From Pedobacter kyonggii (lineage in GTDB: Bacteria > Bacteroidota > Bacteroidia > Sphingobacteriales > Sphingobacteriaceae): a DNA stretch of 64,000 nucleotides. Under the pieces are notes generated by a model that worked only from the letters and a program-made list of their open reading frames with translations, ran no database searches and had not been told where the DNA came from. The stretch is from positions 1 through 64,000 of the forward strand of contig NZ_SIXF01000017.1 in NCBI RefSeq assembly GCF_004310665.1, in the 5' to 3' direction. This document shows, one piece after another, positions 26,120 to 34,945 of this stretch. The position numbers and the translations under genes were made by a program. Within the stretch, counting starts at the first letter, position 1. Each line of letters starts with the position of its first letter.

Positions 26120-27727
26120 ATGCAAAAGTTTAACCCGGCCTTTTCAGGTTCGGACGTGAAGAAATATATTCTTAAAAAGAATTTAAAGAAAGATTTACCT
26201 GCAAGTATTGTAGTGTTTTTAGTAGCATTGCCACTATGTTTAGGTATTGCACTAGCCTCAGGTGCGCCATTATTTGCTGGTTTAATTACAGGTATTATTG
26301 GAGGGATAGTGGTTGCCTCTTTTAGCGGCTCGCAGTTAAGTGTGAGTGGCCCTGCCGCAGGTTTAACCGTTATTGTTTTAGGTGCCATTACCTCTTTGGG
26401 CAGTTATCAAACCTTTTTACTTGCCGTTGTACTGGCAGGGGTATTCCAGATGATTTTAGGTCTGGTTAAAGCCGGAACTATTGGTAATTACTTTCCGTCT
26501 AGTGTAATTGAGGGCATGCTTGCAGCAATCGGACTGATTTTGATTTTAAAACAATTACCACATGCATTAGGTGTTGATACCGATTTCAGTGGTGATGAGG
26601 GATTCTTTCAACAAGATCATGAAAATACTTTTTCTGCGATTACTGCTGCAGTAAGCCATTTTAGTTTGGCTGCGGTGATTATCAGTTTATTATCAATAGC
26701 TATTCTAATCGTGTGGCCTAAATTTCCAAAATTAGCAGTAGTACCTGCGCCATTATTGGTGGTAACTTTAGGAGTTCTCGGAACTTTACTTTTTGCAGGT
26801 ACCGATCATGCACTACGTGCCGATCAGATGGTGAAAATTCCAGTGGTAAGTGGTTTTGGCGAATTTTTAGGCCTGTTTACCATGCCCGATTTCTCTCAGT
26901 TGGCTAATAAAAATGTTTACATTACAGCTGCAACTATTGCTGTTGTAGCCAGTTTAGAAACTTTATTAAGCATAGAGGCAGTAGATAAAATAGATCCGAT
27001 TAAACGTGTATCGCCAACAAACAGAGAGTTAATCGCCCAGGGTTTAGGTAACATCACCAGTGGTATGGTTGGTGGTTTACCTATGACATCGGTAATTGTA
27101 CGGAGTTCGGCAAATGTAAATGCCGGTGGCAGGACCAAAATGTCGGCTATTTTTCATGGTGGTTGGTTACTGTTATCATTGCTGTTCATCCCTGGATTAA
27201 TTAACATGATTCCATTATCGTGTTTAGCTGCAATTCTTTTGGTAACGGGTTATAAATTAACACGCATCAGTTTGTTCAAACACATGTACCATAAAGGCTG
27301 GGATCAGTTTATTCCATTTGTTGTTACAGTATTGGCTGTGTTATTTACCGATCTGTTAAAAGGTGTAGCCGTTGGTATGTTGGTTTCGATTTTCTATTTA
27401 TTGCGTACCAATATGCGTAACCCATTCTTTTACAGAATTACGAGCGAAGGCGACAAAAAGCACATCAGAATTAAACTTGCAGAGGAAGTTTCTTTCTTAA
27501 ATAAAGCAGCGATACAAGTAGTTTTTACGAATATACCTAAAGAAACAACTGTAATTATTGATGGATCAAATGCGAGGTATATAGATCCTGATGTGTTAGA
27601 AACCATTTATAATTACAAACATAATGCCTATACCAAAGGTATTATTGTAATCTTGGAGAACATCCAAAAACATTATACAGTACCAAAATTAAATATAAAA
27701 GTAGAAGAAGATATTAATAAGTCATAA
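26120..27727 (+). CDS. SulP family anion transporter (probable bicarbonate)
   Basis: A 535-residue inner-membrane protein with about 10-12 hydrophobic segments. SulP hallmarks are LPLCLGIALASGAPLFAGLITGIIGG near the N-terminus, SVSGPAAGLTVI, and SLETLLSIEAVDKIDPIKR followed by NRELIAQGLGNI. After residue ~440 a reduced STAS-like domain follows (TTVIIDGSNARYIDPDVLETI). It is followed after 2 bases by a beta-carbonic anhydrase, an arrangement that in other bacteria points to bicarbonate rather than sulfate transport. The substrate is inferred from this context. Confidence 0.9.
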   Translation: MQKFNPAFSGSDVKKYILKKNLKKDLPASIVVFLVALPLCLGIALASGAPLFAGLITGIIGGIVVASFSGSQLSVSGPAAGLTVIVLGAITSLGSYQTFLLAVVLAGVFQMILGLVKAGTIGNYFPSSVIEGMLAAIGLILILKQLPHALGVDTDFSGDEGFFQQDHENTFSAITAAVSHFSLAAVIISLLSIAILIVWPKFPKLAVVPAPLLVVTLGVLGTLLFAGTDHALRADQMVKIPVVSGFGEFLGLFTMPDFSQLANKNVYITAATIAVVASLETLLSIEAVDKIDPIKRVSPTNRELIAQGLGNITSGMVGGLPMTSVIVRSSANVNAGGRTKMSAIFHGGWLLLSLLFIPGLINMIPLSCLAAILLVTGYKLTRISLFKHMYHKGWDQFIPFVVTVLAVLFTDLLKGVAVGMLVSIFYLLRTNMRNPFFYRITSEGDKKHIRIKLAEEVSFLNKAAIQVVFTNIPKETTVIIDGSNARYIDPDVLETIYNYKHNAYTKGIIVILENIQKHYTVPKLNIKVEEDINKS

Positions 27728-27729
27728 AT

Positions 27730-28386
27730 ATGTGCGCAAAAACAATAGATACGAAAGACATAACATACGATAGCCTGTTACAAGGCAATAAGGACTGGGT
27801 TAAAGATACGATCGACAGTGATCCTGCCTTTTTTGATAAATTGTCTGAAGGTCAGAGCCCACCGGTATTGTGGATTGGTTGTTCTGATAGCCGTGTGCCT
27901 GCAAATCAGATCACGAATACTAAACCAGGCGATATTTTTGTACATAGAAACATTGCCAATGTTGTAGTGCATACCGATATGAATTTACTTTCAGTACTGG
28001 ATTATTCCATTAATGTATTAAAAGTTAAACACGTTATCGTTTGCGGCCATTATGGCTGTGGTGGCGTGAAAGCTGCATTAGGCAATAAACAGGTTGGAAT
28101 TATTGATAACTGGTTAAGAAACATCCGTGATGTATACCGCACTCACGAACGTGAGATGACTACAATCAAAGATCCCGATCAGCGTTTTGACCGCTTGGTT
28201 GAATTAAACGCCATTGAGGGCGCTGCCAATGTAACCAATACATCGATTGTACAAAGTGCTTGGGCCAATGGACAGGAACTATCTGTACATGCCTGGGTTT
28301 ATAGCTTAAAAACAGGAATCATAAAAGACCTAAAAGTAACTTGTACTTGTCTTGATGATGTTGCCCCTGCGTTTAAAGTAGGATAA
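27730..28386 (+). CDS. can: Beta-class carbonic anhydrase
   Basis: A 218-residue cytoplasmic enzyme that interconverts CO2 and bicarbonate. Zinc ligands are Cys51 (CSDSRVPA), His107 and Cys110 (HYGCGG); the Asp53-Arg55 dyad is intact. Length and motifs match E. coli Can (220). The gene follows the SulP transporter by 2 bases, so both come from one transcript, and a terminator follows at 28424. The pair would trap imported bicarbonate for carboxylations. Confidence 0.93.
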   Translation: MCAKTIDTKDITYDSLLQGNKDWVKDTIDSDPAFFDKLSEGQSPPVLWIGCSDSRVPANQITNTKPGDIFVHRNIANVVVHTDMNLLSVLDYSINVLKVKHVIVCGHYGCGGVKAALGNKQVGIIDNWLRNIRDVYRTHEREMTTIKDPDQRFDRLVELNAIEGAANVTNTSIVQSAWANGQELSVHAWVYSLKTGIIKDLKVTCTCLDDVAPAFKVG

Positions 28387-28423
28387 AAACACCATAATAA
28401 GTGCTGTTTTTTTAGTTGTTAGG

Positions 28424-28462
28424 AAAAGCTCCCGGTTTTACATCGGGGGCTTTTATTTTTTT
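28424..28462 (+). terminator. Terminator of the SulP-carbonic anhydrase operon
   Basis: AAAAGCTCCCG pairs with CGGGGGCTTTT (one mismatch-type bulge), then ATTTTTTT. It overlaps the stop of the convergent small gene. Confidence 0.8.
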
Positions 28463-28713
28463 GTGGTATTAGGCATATTTCCTGCTTCTCCCTTATTGCC
28501 TTTTTCTGCATCTGTTCTTGCTTCTTCCGAACCAAAATCGCCCATTCCGAAATCTCTGCCGAGGTTACCCGCTTCAGTTTCAACACTATTTTTCTTTTCG
28601 TTATCGTTGCTCCGGTGGCGCGGCACCTGCTGATCGGGCATATTGGTTTTATCGGCGCCATTATCAGCATTTTTATTGCCCAGATTTTTGTTGTTATCTT
28701 TTGTGTTTTTCAT
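28453..28713 (-). CDS. Small hydrophilic protein of unknown function
   Basis: An 86-residue protein of very polar composition (Asn, Lys, Asp, Glu, Gly), starting MKNTKDNNKNLGNKNADNG and ending MPNTTKK, with no hydrophobic stretch; likely disordered. AAAAGAAG precedes the ATG at about 7 bases. Short Asn/Lys/Glu-rich proteins like this are frequent in Sphingobacteriaceae and are sometimes stress-related, but I cannot name a family. It sits between the convergent can gene and the sulfatase. Confidence 0.55.
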   Translation of the reverse strand: MKNTKDNNKNLGNKNADNGADKTNMPDQQVPRHRSNDNEKKNSVETEAGNLGRDFGMGDFGSEEARTDAEKGNKGEAGNMPNTTKK

Positions 28714-28826
28714 GATCTTCTTTTAAGCTGCTTATATAAAACAGCAGAAAAGAAGATTGGTTTTATATCTTTAAACTGGCGTTGTATAAATCGAGCTGGT
28801 CAAGAGAATCGACCAACTAATCTATT

Positions 28827-30335
28827 TTATTTAGTTTTCGCTTCTTCGGTACTTAATAAAGTTTCCAATTCTTTCACCTTTTCGGGATATTTTTGTGCAA
28901 GGTTGTTCTTTTCGCCCAAATCATCATTTAAGTTATACAGTTGCACAGTAGGTAGGTTTCCACTATCGGTACGGGTAAGCTTATAAAAAACTTCTCCTTT
29001 TGATGGCCTGATATATTTCCAGTTATCTTTAACAATGGCCAGTTGGTTACTCTGTTCGATAAAGAAATCACGGCCTTTTTGGTCTTTTCCGGTAAAAGCA
29101 CCCCATACATTTTTACTATCAATGGCATTTTTACTTTCTACATTAAAAAAACCGGCAAAAGAGGCCAAAAAATCAATCTGTGAAACTAAGGCTCCAGAAA
29201 CGCCCGGTTTGATTTTTGCTGGCCACGAAATGATAAAAGGTTCGCGTGTGCCACCTTCTAAGATGCTGTATTTTCCTCCGCGTAAACTGCCTGCAGGTGT
29301 ATGACCATGTAATTTTTCGAAACCTTGATCTTCGTAGCCGTCCATAATTACAGGACCGTTATCGCTGCTGAAAATGATCATGGTATTTTTATCAAGGCCC
29401 AGGTATTTTAGTTGTTTAGTTATTTCGCCAACGGCCCAATCGAGTTGTAAAATTACATCGCCACGATTGCCTAGCTCGCTTTTTCCCTTAAACATGGTGG
29501 CAGGTAAACGTGGTACATGCGGTTCGGTAAAGGCATAGTATAGAAAAAAAGGCTCTTGTTTATGATCTTCAATAAAATTCTTCGCTTTGGTTAAAAAGGT
29601 AAACGGAATTTCCTCATCAGTCCAGCGAGCAAATTTGCCTCCTTGCATATAACCAATACGGCCAATACCGTTTACAATGGTTTGGTTGTGCCCATGATTA
29701 GCTTCAGCAGGCATTTTTAACAATTCTGGATGGTCTTTTCCTGTTGGATCGGTACCGACTGGATTTTTATAATCAACCGTAATGGGATCTTTAGGATCTA
29801 AACCTACAACCAATTGATTTTCCATAAAAACGGTTGGCACCCTATCGGCCGTAGCTGGGAAAATAAAGGAATAATCAAAACCTACTTCTCTTGGCCCGGG
29901 CTTTACTTCTTTGTTCCAGTCTTTTTCTACTGCATTGCCTAAGCCTAAGTGCCATTTGCCAACAAGACCTGTTTTATAACCTGCTTGCTGAAAAATTGAA
30001 GGTAGAGAACTATTATCTGTTGGGATAATCAATGCGGCATCGCCAGGCAAAATACCTGTTCCTTTTTTACGCCATGCATATCTTCCCGTCATTAAGGAAT
30101 AACGCGAAGGTGTACAGGTGGATGCGGTTGCATGACCATTGGTAAACCGCAGCCCTTGCTTTGCCAAGGCATCAATATTTGGAGTTTTAATTTTTGTTGC
30201 GCCGTAACAGCTGAGGTCGCCATAACCCAAATCGTCTGCATAGATGATAATTACGTTCGGTTTCTTTTGTGCTGTGGCGTAAAAGTTAAAACTGGCGAGG
30301 CCAATAATGAGGGATAATAAAAATTTGTGGTTCAT
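28827..30335 (-). CDS. Secreted sulfatase (arylsulfatase type)
   Basis: A 502-residue alkaline-phosphatase-fold sulfatase. MNHKFLLSLIIGLASFNFYATAQ is the signal peptide. The formylglycine motif is CTPSR with Cys74, converted after translation; Ca2+ ligands include Asp34/Asp35 (YADDLGYGD) and SSDNGP later; GKWHLG is present. It removes sulfate esters from sulfated glycans in the periplasm or at the surface. No susC/susD or glycosidase is adjacent, so the target polysaccharide is unknown, and its sulfatase-maturing enzyme must be encoded elsewhere. Confidence 0.92.
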   Translation of the reverse strand: MNHKFLLSLIIGLASFNFYATAQKKPNVIIIYADDLGYGDLSCYGATKIKTPNIDALAKQGLRFTNGHATASTCTPSRYSLMTGRYAWRKKGTGILPGDAALIIPTDNSSLPSIFQQAGYKTGLVGKWHLGLGNAVEKDWNKEVKPGPREVGFDYSFIFPATADRVPTVFMENQLVVGLDPKDPITVDYKNPVGTDPTGKDHPELLKMPAEANHGHNQTIVNGIGRIGYMQGGKFARWTDEEIPFTFLTKAKNFIEDHKQEPFFLYYAFTEPHVPRLPATMFKGKSELGNRGDVILQLDWAVGEITKQLKYLGLDKNTMIIFSSDNGPVIMDGYEDQGFEKLHGHTPAGSLRGGKYSILEGGTREPFIISWPAKIKPGVSGALVSQIDFLASFAGFFNVESKNAIDSKNVWGAFTGKDQKGRDFFIEQSNQLAIVKDNWKYIRPSKGEVFYKLTRTDSGNLPTVQLYNLNDDLGEKNNLAQKYPEKVKELETLLSTEEAKTK

Positions 30336-30373
30336 GGTTAGAAAAGATGTTGATGTTTTTAAAATTAATGAAA

Positions 30374-30482
30374 TCGTCCTCGTTTATAACGAGGATGCAC
30401 GGGGGCCACATTTTTAATGTGGAGTATAAGTTAAGCGATACAATCGCTTTTCTCCATAATCCTCGTTGCAAGCGAGGATTAT
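30374..30482. repeat. Four-hairpin REP-like element
   Basis: Four stems in 110 bases: TCCTCGTT-TAT-AACGAGGA (30377-30395), CCACATT-TTT-AATGTGG (30406-30422), AAGCGAT-ACA-ATCGCTT (30433-30449) and AATCCTCG-7nt-CGAGGATT (30458-30480). The first three have 3-nt loops. The outer two are variants of the same CCTCGTT palindrome, so the element is bounded by related hairpins. Confidence 0.8.
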
Positions 30483-30490
30483 ATGTGCAT

Positions 30491-30522
30491 AAAAAAGGCC
30501 AAACAATGATGTCTGGCCTTTA
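30491..30522 (-). terminator. Terminator of the pruA gene
   Basis: On the minus strand: AAAGGCCA, 12-nt loop, TGGCCTTTTTT. It begins 13 bases after the stop at 30535. Confidence 0.8.
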
Positions 30523-30534
30523 TATATTGTGCTA

Positions 30535-32169
30535 TTAATCTTCTGCTAAGAATGGGTAACGATAATCAGTTGGCGATTCGAAAACCTCTTTAATGGTACG
30601 AGGAGAAACCCAACGCAATAGATTGATCATTGAGCCCGCTTTATCATTTGTACCCGAGCCTCTTGCGCCGCCAAATGGCTGTTGACCTACAACAGCACCT
30701 GTACACTTATCGTTGATGTAAAAGTTACCGGCCGAATTGCGTAGCGCATGACTTGCCTTTTCAATTGCATATCTATCTTGTGCTATTAAAGCACCGGTTA
30801 AGGCATAAGGTGAGGTAGTATCGATTACTTCTAAAATCTGGTCGAAATTTTTATCTGCGTAAACATAAACCGTTAAAACAGGACCGAACAACTCTTCGCA
30901 CATGGTTGTATATTTCGGATCATCAACCACTAGAACAGTTGGTTCGATGAAATAACCTTTGCTCTTATCGTAGTTGCCGCCGGCAATAACTTCTACACCT
31001 TTATCTTTTTTAGCCTGATCGATATATTTTGCCAATTTATCAAAAGAACGTTCATCGATAACGGCATTAATAAAGTTGCCAAAATCTTCTGTTCCGCCCA
31101 TTTTAAAGCTGGCAAGATCAGTTAACATCTGTTCTTTAATTTCTGGCCAAAGGCTTTCTGCAATATAAACGCGACTAGCCGCTGAACATTTTTGTCCCTG
31201 GTATTCGAAAGCACCACGAACAATTGCCGTACTTGCTGCTTTTGTTTGTGCAGATGGGTGAACCAGGATAAAATCTTTACCGCCAGTTTCGCCAACAATA
31301 CGCGGATACGATTTATATTTGTGGATGTTTGTTCCAATTGTTTTCCAGATTTCCTGAAAAACTTTCGTTGAGCCCGTAAAGTGGATACCTGCAAAATCAG
31401 GGTGGTTAAAAATCACTTCTCCAGTTTCTGGTCCATCAGCATATACCAAGTTAATTACACCATCAGGCACACCTGCTTCACGGAAAATTTCCATTAAAAG
31501 GTTAGCAGCATAAACTTGTGTATCAGCGGGTTTCCAAACCACCACATTACCCATCATAGCTGCCGATGCTGGTAAATTAGCAGCGATTGCAGTAAAGTTG
31601 AAAGGAGTAAGGGCGAAAACAAAGCCTTCTAATGGACGTTGTTCAACACGGTTCCAGCTTCCACGAGGAGAAACAGGAGGTTGTTGTTTGTAAATATCTA
31701 CCATGTAGCTTACGTTAAAACGTAAGAAATCGATAAGCTCACATGCAGCATCAATTTCAGCCTGGTAGGCATTTTTGCTTTGGCCTAACATGGTTGCAGC
31801 ATTTAATTTGTAACGGTATTTACCTGCAATTAGGTCGGCAGCTTTTAAGAAAATAGCAGCACGGTGTTCCCAAGCTAAGTTTTCCCAATCTTCTTTTGCC
31901 GCTAAAGCAGCATCAATAGCTTGTGTAATATGGGTTTTGTCGCCAATGCTAAATTGAGCTAAAATATGTTGGTGATCGTGTGGTGGAACAACTTTTCCCT
32001 TTTTTTGGGTATGAACCTGTTTGCCGCCAATATACATCGGGATGTCTTGTTGGTGTGAGCGTGCCTCTGCAAGTGCTTCTTTTAAAAGTGCACGTTCTTT
32101 ACTGCCTGGGCCATAATTTAATATAGGTTCGTTTACCGGAGTGGGTACGTTAAAAAATCCTTTAAGCAT
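30535..32169 (-). CDS. pruA: L-glutamate gamma-semialdehyde dehydrogenase (P5C dehydrogenase)
   Basis: A 544-residue NAD+-dependent aldehyde dehydrogenase. Catalytic residues are in VGETGGKDFILV (Glu) and GQKCSAASRVYI (Cys); the N-terminus NVPTPVNEPILNYGPGSKER and the C-terminal GTNDKAGSMINLLRWVSPRTIKE are typical of P5C dehydrogenase type 1. It oxidises glutamate semialdehyde from proline or ornithine to glutamate. No proline dehydrogenase gene is adjacent. Terminator directly downstream. Confidence 0.95.
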   Translation of the reverse strand: MLKGFFNVPTPVNEPILNYGPGSKERALLKEALAEARSHQQDIPMYIGGKQVHTQKKGKVVPPHDHQHILAQFSIGDKTHITQAIDAALAAKEDWENLAWEHRAAIFLKAADLIAGKYRYKLNAATMLGQSKNAYQAEIDAACELIDFLRFNVSYMVDIYKQQPPVSPRGSWNRVEQRPLEGFVFALTPFNFTAIAANLPASAAMMGNVVVWKPADTQVYAANLLMEIFREAGVPDGVINLVYADGPETGEVIFNHPDFAGIHFTGSTKVFQEIWKTIGTNIHKYKSYPRIVGETGGKDFILVHPSAQTKAASTAIVRGAFEYQGQKCSAASRVYIAESLWPEIKEQMLTDLASFKMGGTEDFGNFINAVIDERSFDKLAKYIDQAKKDKGVEVIAGGNYDKSKGYFIEPTVLVVDDPKYTTMCEELFGPVLTVYVYADKNFDQILEVIDTTSPYALTGALIAQDRYAIEKASHALRNSAGNFYINDKCTGAVVGQQPFGGARGSGTNDKAGSMINLLRWVSPRTIKEVFESPTDYRYPFLAED

Positions 32170-32261
32170 ATTTTATTTTTTATGATTTGGACAAAGATAA
32201 TGCTTTTTGGGGTAGGCAATTCTATTATTCTGTAAAGAAAATAGAGCAAACGTTTGACTGG

Positions 32262-32306
32262 AATAGTCAGAGACAGAAGTCTGGAGACCGAAGCCGGTGA
32301 GCAGGT
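32262..32306. repeat. Heptad-period degenerate tract
   Basis: aatagtc, agagaca, gaagtct, ggagacc, gaagccg, gtgagca in exact 7-nt steps, immediately upstream of the truncated ABC gene. Confidence 0.6.
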
Positions 32307-32335
32307 AATTTTAAATTTTGTTTAAATTTAATAGG

Positions 32336-32917
32336 AATAGTTCGCTTAAGTATTTGAACAATGCCTCTTTAAGAAATTTACTAAGCGTTGTGCCGCAAAA
32401 AATTGACCTTTTTGCAGGAAATGTAATCGAAAATATTGCCATTGGCGATTATGAACCAAATATGCAACAGATTATTAGTATTTGTACACAACTGGGGATT
32501 ATCGATTTTATTGAAGCTTTGCCAGAAGGTTTTCAGACTTATTTAGGTGAAAACGGAGCCTCTTTATCAGGCGGACAAAAACAAAGGATTGCAATAGCAA
32601 AGGCACTGTACCGCAATCCTGAAATTTTAATTCTAGATGAAGCCACTTCCTCTCTAGATTCGGCTTCTGAGCAGTATGTGCAGCGAACAATAGATTTGTT
32701 GAGGATGCAAAAGAAAACAATCATCATCATTGCGCATCGGTTACCTACGATTAGAAAAACTGATCAGATTATTGTATTAGATAAAGGAAAGGTTGTAGAA
32801 GAGGGGAGCCATACTGAAATGATGATTGCAAATGGCCACTACGCCAATTTATGGAAACAGCAATTTGGTGATGATGATTTAACAAGCTTAATGATACCCT
32901 CTTTCTATAAGAGTTGA
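32336..32917 (+). pseudogene. Remnant of a bacteriocin-type ABC transporter (C-terminal ATPase part only)
   Basis: About 193 residues matching the second half of an ABC ATPase: VVPQKIDLFAGNVIENI (Q-loop), LSGGQKQRIAIAKAL (signature), ILILDEATSSLD (Walker B) and IIIIAHR (H-loop). Walker A, the membrane domain and any peptidase domain are missing, and the frame has no ATG, only a TTG at 32318; homology begins abruptly near SLKYLNNASLR. The parent was probably a peptidase-domain or lipid-type exporter (ABCB/LanT-like). It cannot bind ATP alone. No rest of the gene is found nearby, so a deletion removed the 5' part. Confidence 0.8.
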
Positions 32918-32960
32918 TAACTTTTCTTGCCTCCTTGTTAGTAAGTTGTCAACTCTGGAA

Positions 32961-33425
32961 TTAATACACCAAAGCCAAATATTGTCCATGGTGACTCACA
33001 CAACCTGGTTTAGTGCATTTATAATCACTTGGATGATTTGGTGATTCGTAAATGGTTACTTTAATTTCTTCTAGCTCACTAGAAACAGGGGCAGCAATGG
33101 TATGGATGTATTGTAGCTGTATATCACTTTTAGTGAAATATGTATCGTTGTCTATACTCACTGTGCCTTTTATCTGATCGATATTTGGATAAATGGTGCA
33201 GTTTAAACTTTTAGGGGCAAAATTTCTGATTCCGGTTTTACGGTTATAAATTTTATAAGCCGATTCTTTCATACTCCATAACAGCCATACCATTTCATCG
33301 GGTCTTTTTGCTGATGAAATCAGTAACTGTTCTTCGGCGGTGAAAATTTTATCGAGATAATTTTTACGCCTCCAGTTACTTTGGATTTTAGCCAGACCCA
33401 GATCAACGATATCGTTACCCAGCAT
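32961..33425 (-). CDS. 4'-phosphopantetheinyl transferase
   Basis: A 154-residue PPTase of the short Sfp/AcpS fold. MLGNDIVDLG holds the metal-binding Asp5/Asp8, and WLLWSMKESAYK (Trp50, Lys53, Glu54, Lys58) is the second signature. It attaches phosphopantetheine from CoA to a carrier protein serine. Last gene of the seven-gene type III PKS operon, overlapping the ACP gene by 11 bases, so it most likely serves that ACP. N-terminal half is conserved; the C-terminal part (SHHGQYLALVY) is divergent. Confidence 0.9.
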   Translation of the reverse strand: MLGNDIVDLGLAKIQSNWRRKNYLDKIFTAEEQLLISSAKRPDEMVWLLWSMKESAYKIYNRKTGIRNFAPKSLNCTIYPNIDQIKGTVSIDNDTYFTKSDIQLQYIHTIAAPVSSELEEIKVTIYESPNHPSDYKCTKPGCVSHHGQYLALVY

Positions 33426-33675
33426 TCGCTTCCAGTTTTTGAGCTATAATTTCGGTGGTGGCTTTTACTGTAAGCATTTTAGCCATCGAATCGTTGTCTA
33501 TTTCGATATTGAATTTCTCTTCAATATCTAAAACAATATCAACCAGGTTGGCCGAATTTATTTTTAGATCGTTTATAAAATCGGTGTTTTCGTCAATATG
33601 TGCCAAGGCTGATACCTCCTCGCTATAAGGTTCAACTATTGTTTTTAAGGCTTCGATGATCTCTTCTTTATTCAT
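33415..33675 (-). CDS. Acyl carrier protein of the type III PKS operon
   Basis: An 86-residue carrier protein. Start taken at 33675 (MNKEEIIEALKTIVEPY); the longer frame to 33723 would run further into the ketosynthase gene. The phosphopantetheine serine is Ser41 in DLKINSANLVDIVLDIEEKF; the residue before it is Asn instead of the usual Asp of the DSL motif, and Ala follows instead of Leu. Helix 2 after the serine is otherwise typical. It overlaps the KS gene by 8 bases and the PPTase by 11, making coupled translation very likely. Probably holds the growing acyl chain. Confidence 0.88.
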   Translation of the reverse strand: MNKEEIIEALKTIVEPYSEEVSALAHIDENTDFINDLKINSANLVDIVLDIEEKFNIEIDNDSMAKMLTVKATTEIIAQKLEANAG

Positions 33676-34945
33676 GGGTGTATTTTTGAAAAATAATGCA
33701 GGCGTTAATATCACCAAAACCAAAACTGGCTTTAGCTAAGATATTAATTGGTTGTTGAATTAAAGTTTGTGGAATGCATTTCGCATCAATTAAAGTGGTA
33801 ACCTCGGGGCTTAGGTCTTCGCAATTAATATTGGGAAAAATAAATCCTTCTGAAAGCTCAAGCATTGAGGCTACACATTCTATGCTCCCTGATGCTGCAA
33901 TACAATGGCCAATCATACCCTTTACAGAATTGATATACGGAAAATCATCAGCAGGTAGTTCTAGTGCTGCTTTCCAGTTTTCTATTTCCAGGGCATCTTT
34001 GGTTGTTGCAGTAAGATGGCCATTAATCACATCGATTTCCTGGGCTTCAATACCCGCATTTTTTAATGCTATTTGGATACATCGCTGTACAGCGGTAGGA
34101 TTTGGCGCAGTCATAGTACCTAAGCCCCGCTGACCGCCAGAATTGATATGGCCTCCGAGTACTTCGCCATATATTTTGGCTTTTCTAGCCACCGCACTTT
34201 CGAGCGATTCTAATACCAAAGCACCCGCGCCGCTTCCAGGTACAAAGCCACTTGCCGTTTCACTCATAGGGCGGCTACCTTTTTCCGGTTCATGGTTATG
34301 TTTAAAAGTGCAAACTTTCATGGCATCAAAACCACCCCAGATATAAGGGCCGCTATCGCTTGTACTTCCTGCTAACATTCTTGTAGCCTGACCTGTTTTA
34401 ATTCTTTCGTAAGCCAGCAATATGCTTTCTGCTCCTGTTGCACAGGCAGATGAATTGGTGCTTACCTGATTACCTAAGCCGAGCTTGCCACTGATAAATG
34501 CACTTACGCCGCTGGCCATAGTTTGTATTACAACAGAACTTCCCAGTTTTTTGATTTCAAGCGCATCTATTTTATTAATTGCCCATCTAAATTTATCTAT
34601 ACCAGAAGTACCCGCTCCGAAAATCGTACCGCTATCCCAGTCGGGCTCTTCATTATTTTCGATGGTTAAGCCTGCGTCTTTCCAGGCATCCAAACCAGCA
34701 ATAACACCATATATAATTCCTGTACTGTTTAGGTTTCGTAATTCAAGCGGTGTAAAATATTGGCTGATCCGCTCTTCGCTAAGTACTGGCTTGCCTGCTA
34801 TCTGACAAGAGAAGTTTAAGGCTTCCAGATCGGGTTGATGGCGGATGCCAGATAGTCCTTTTTTTATGGCATCCGAAAACTCATCAATGGTAGTGCCATT
34901 GGGTGCGCATACGCCTAAACCGGTAATTACGACTCTGTTACCCAT
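33668..34945 (-). CDS. Beta-ketoacyl-ACP synthase (KAS II / FabF type)
   Basis: A 425-residue thiolase-fold condensing enzyme. The nucleophile is Cys168 (NSSACATGAES), with His310 (NGHLTATTKDALE) and His347 after Lys342 (NSVKGMIGHCIAASG), so the Cys-His-His set is intact. The first His motif is HLTAT rather than HGTGT, which marks a specialised clade such as KS in aryl-polyene or other secondary systems. It would lengthen the starter acyl chain on the operon's ACP. Overlaps the dehydratase gene by 8 bases and the ACP by 8. Confidence 0.93.
   Translation of the reverse strand: MGNRVVITGLGVCAPNGTTIDEFSDAIKKGLSGIRHQPDLEALNFSCQIAGKPVLSEERISQYFTPLELRNLNSTGIIYGVIAGLDAWKDAGLTIENNEEPDWDSGTIFGAGTSGIDKFRWAINKIDALEIKKLGSSVVIQTMASGVSAFISGKLGLGNQVSTNSSACATGAESILLAYERIKTGQATRMLAGSTSDSGPYIWGGFDAMKVCTFKHNHEPEKGSRPMSETASGFVPGSGAGALVLESLESAVARKAKIYGEVLGGHINSGGQRGLGTMTAPNPTAVQRCIQIALKNAGIEAQEIDVINGHLTATTKDALEIENWKAALELPADDFPYINSVKGMIGHCIAASGSIECVASMLELSEGFIFPNINCEDLSPEVTTLIDAKCIPQTLIQQPINILAKASFGFGDINACIIFQKYTHE

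Noticed and set aside
28615-28986. 123-codon plus-strand ORF
   Set aside because: Overlaps the small hydrophilic gene and the sulfatase 3' end on the other strand; hydrophobic content is a shadow of those.
30286-30538. Two ORFs over the four-hairpin element
   Set aside because: Both consist of hairpin DNA read through; no start signals.
33676-33723. Longer start for the ACP gene
   Set aside because: Adds a hydrophobic leader from sequence lying within the KS coding region; the ATG at 33675 gives the normal ACP start.
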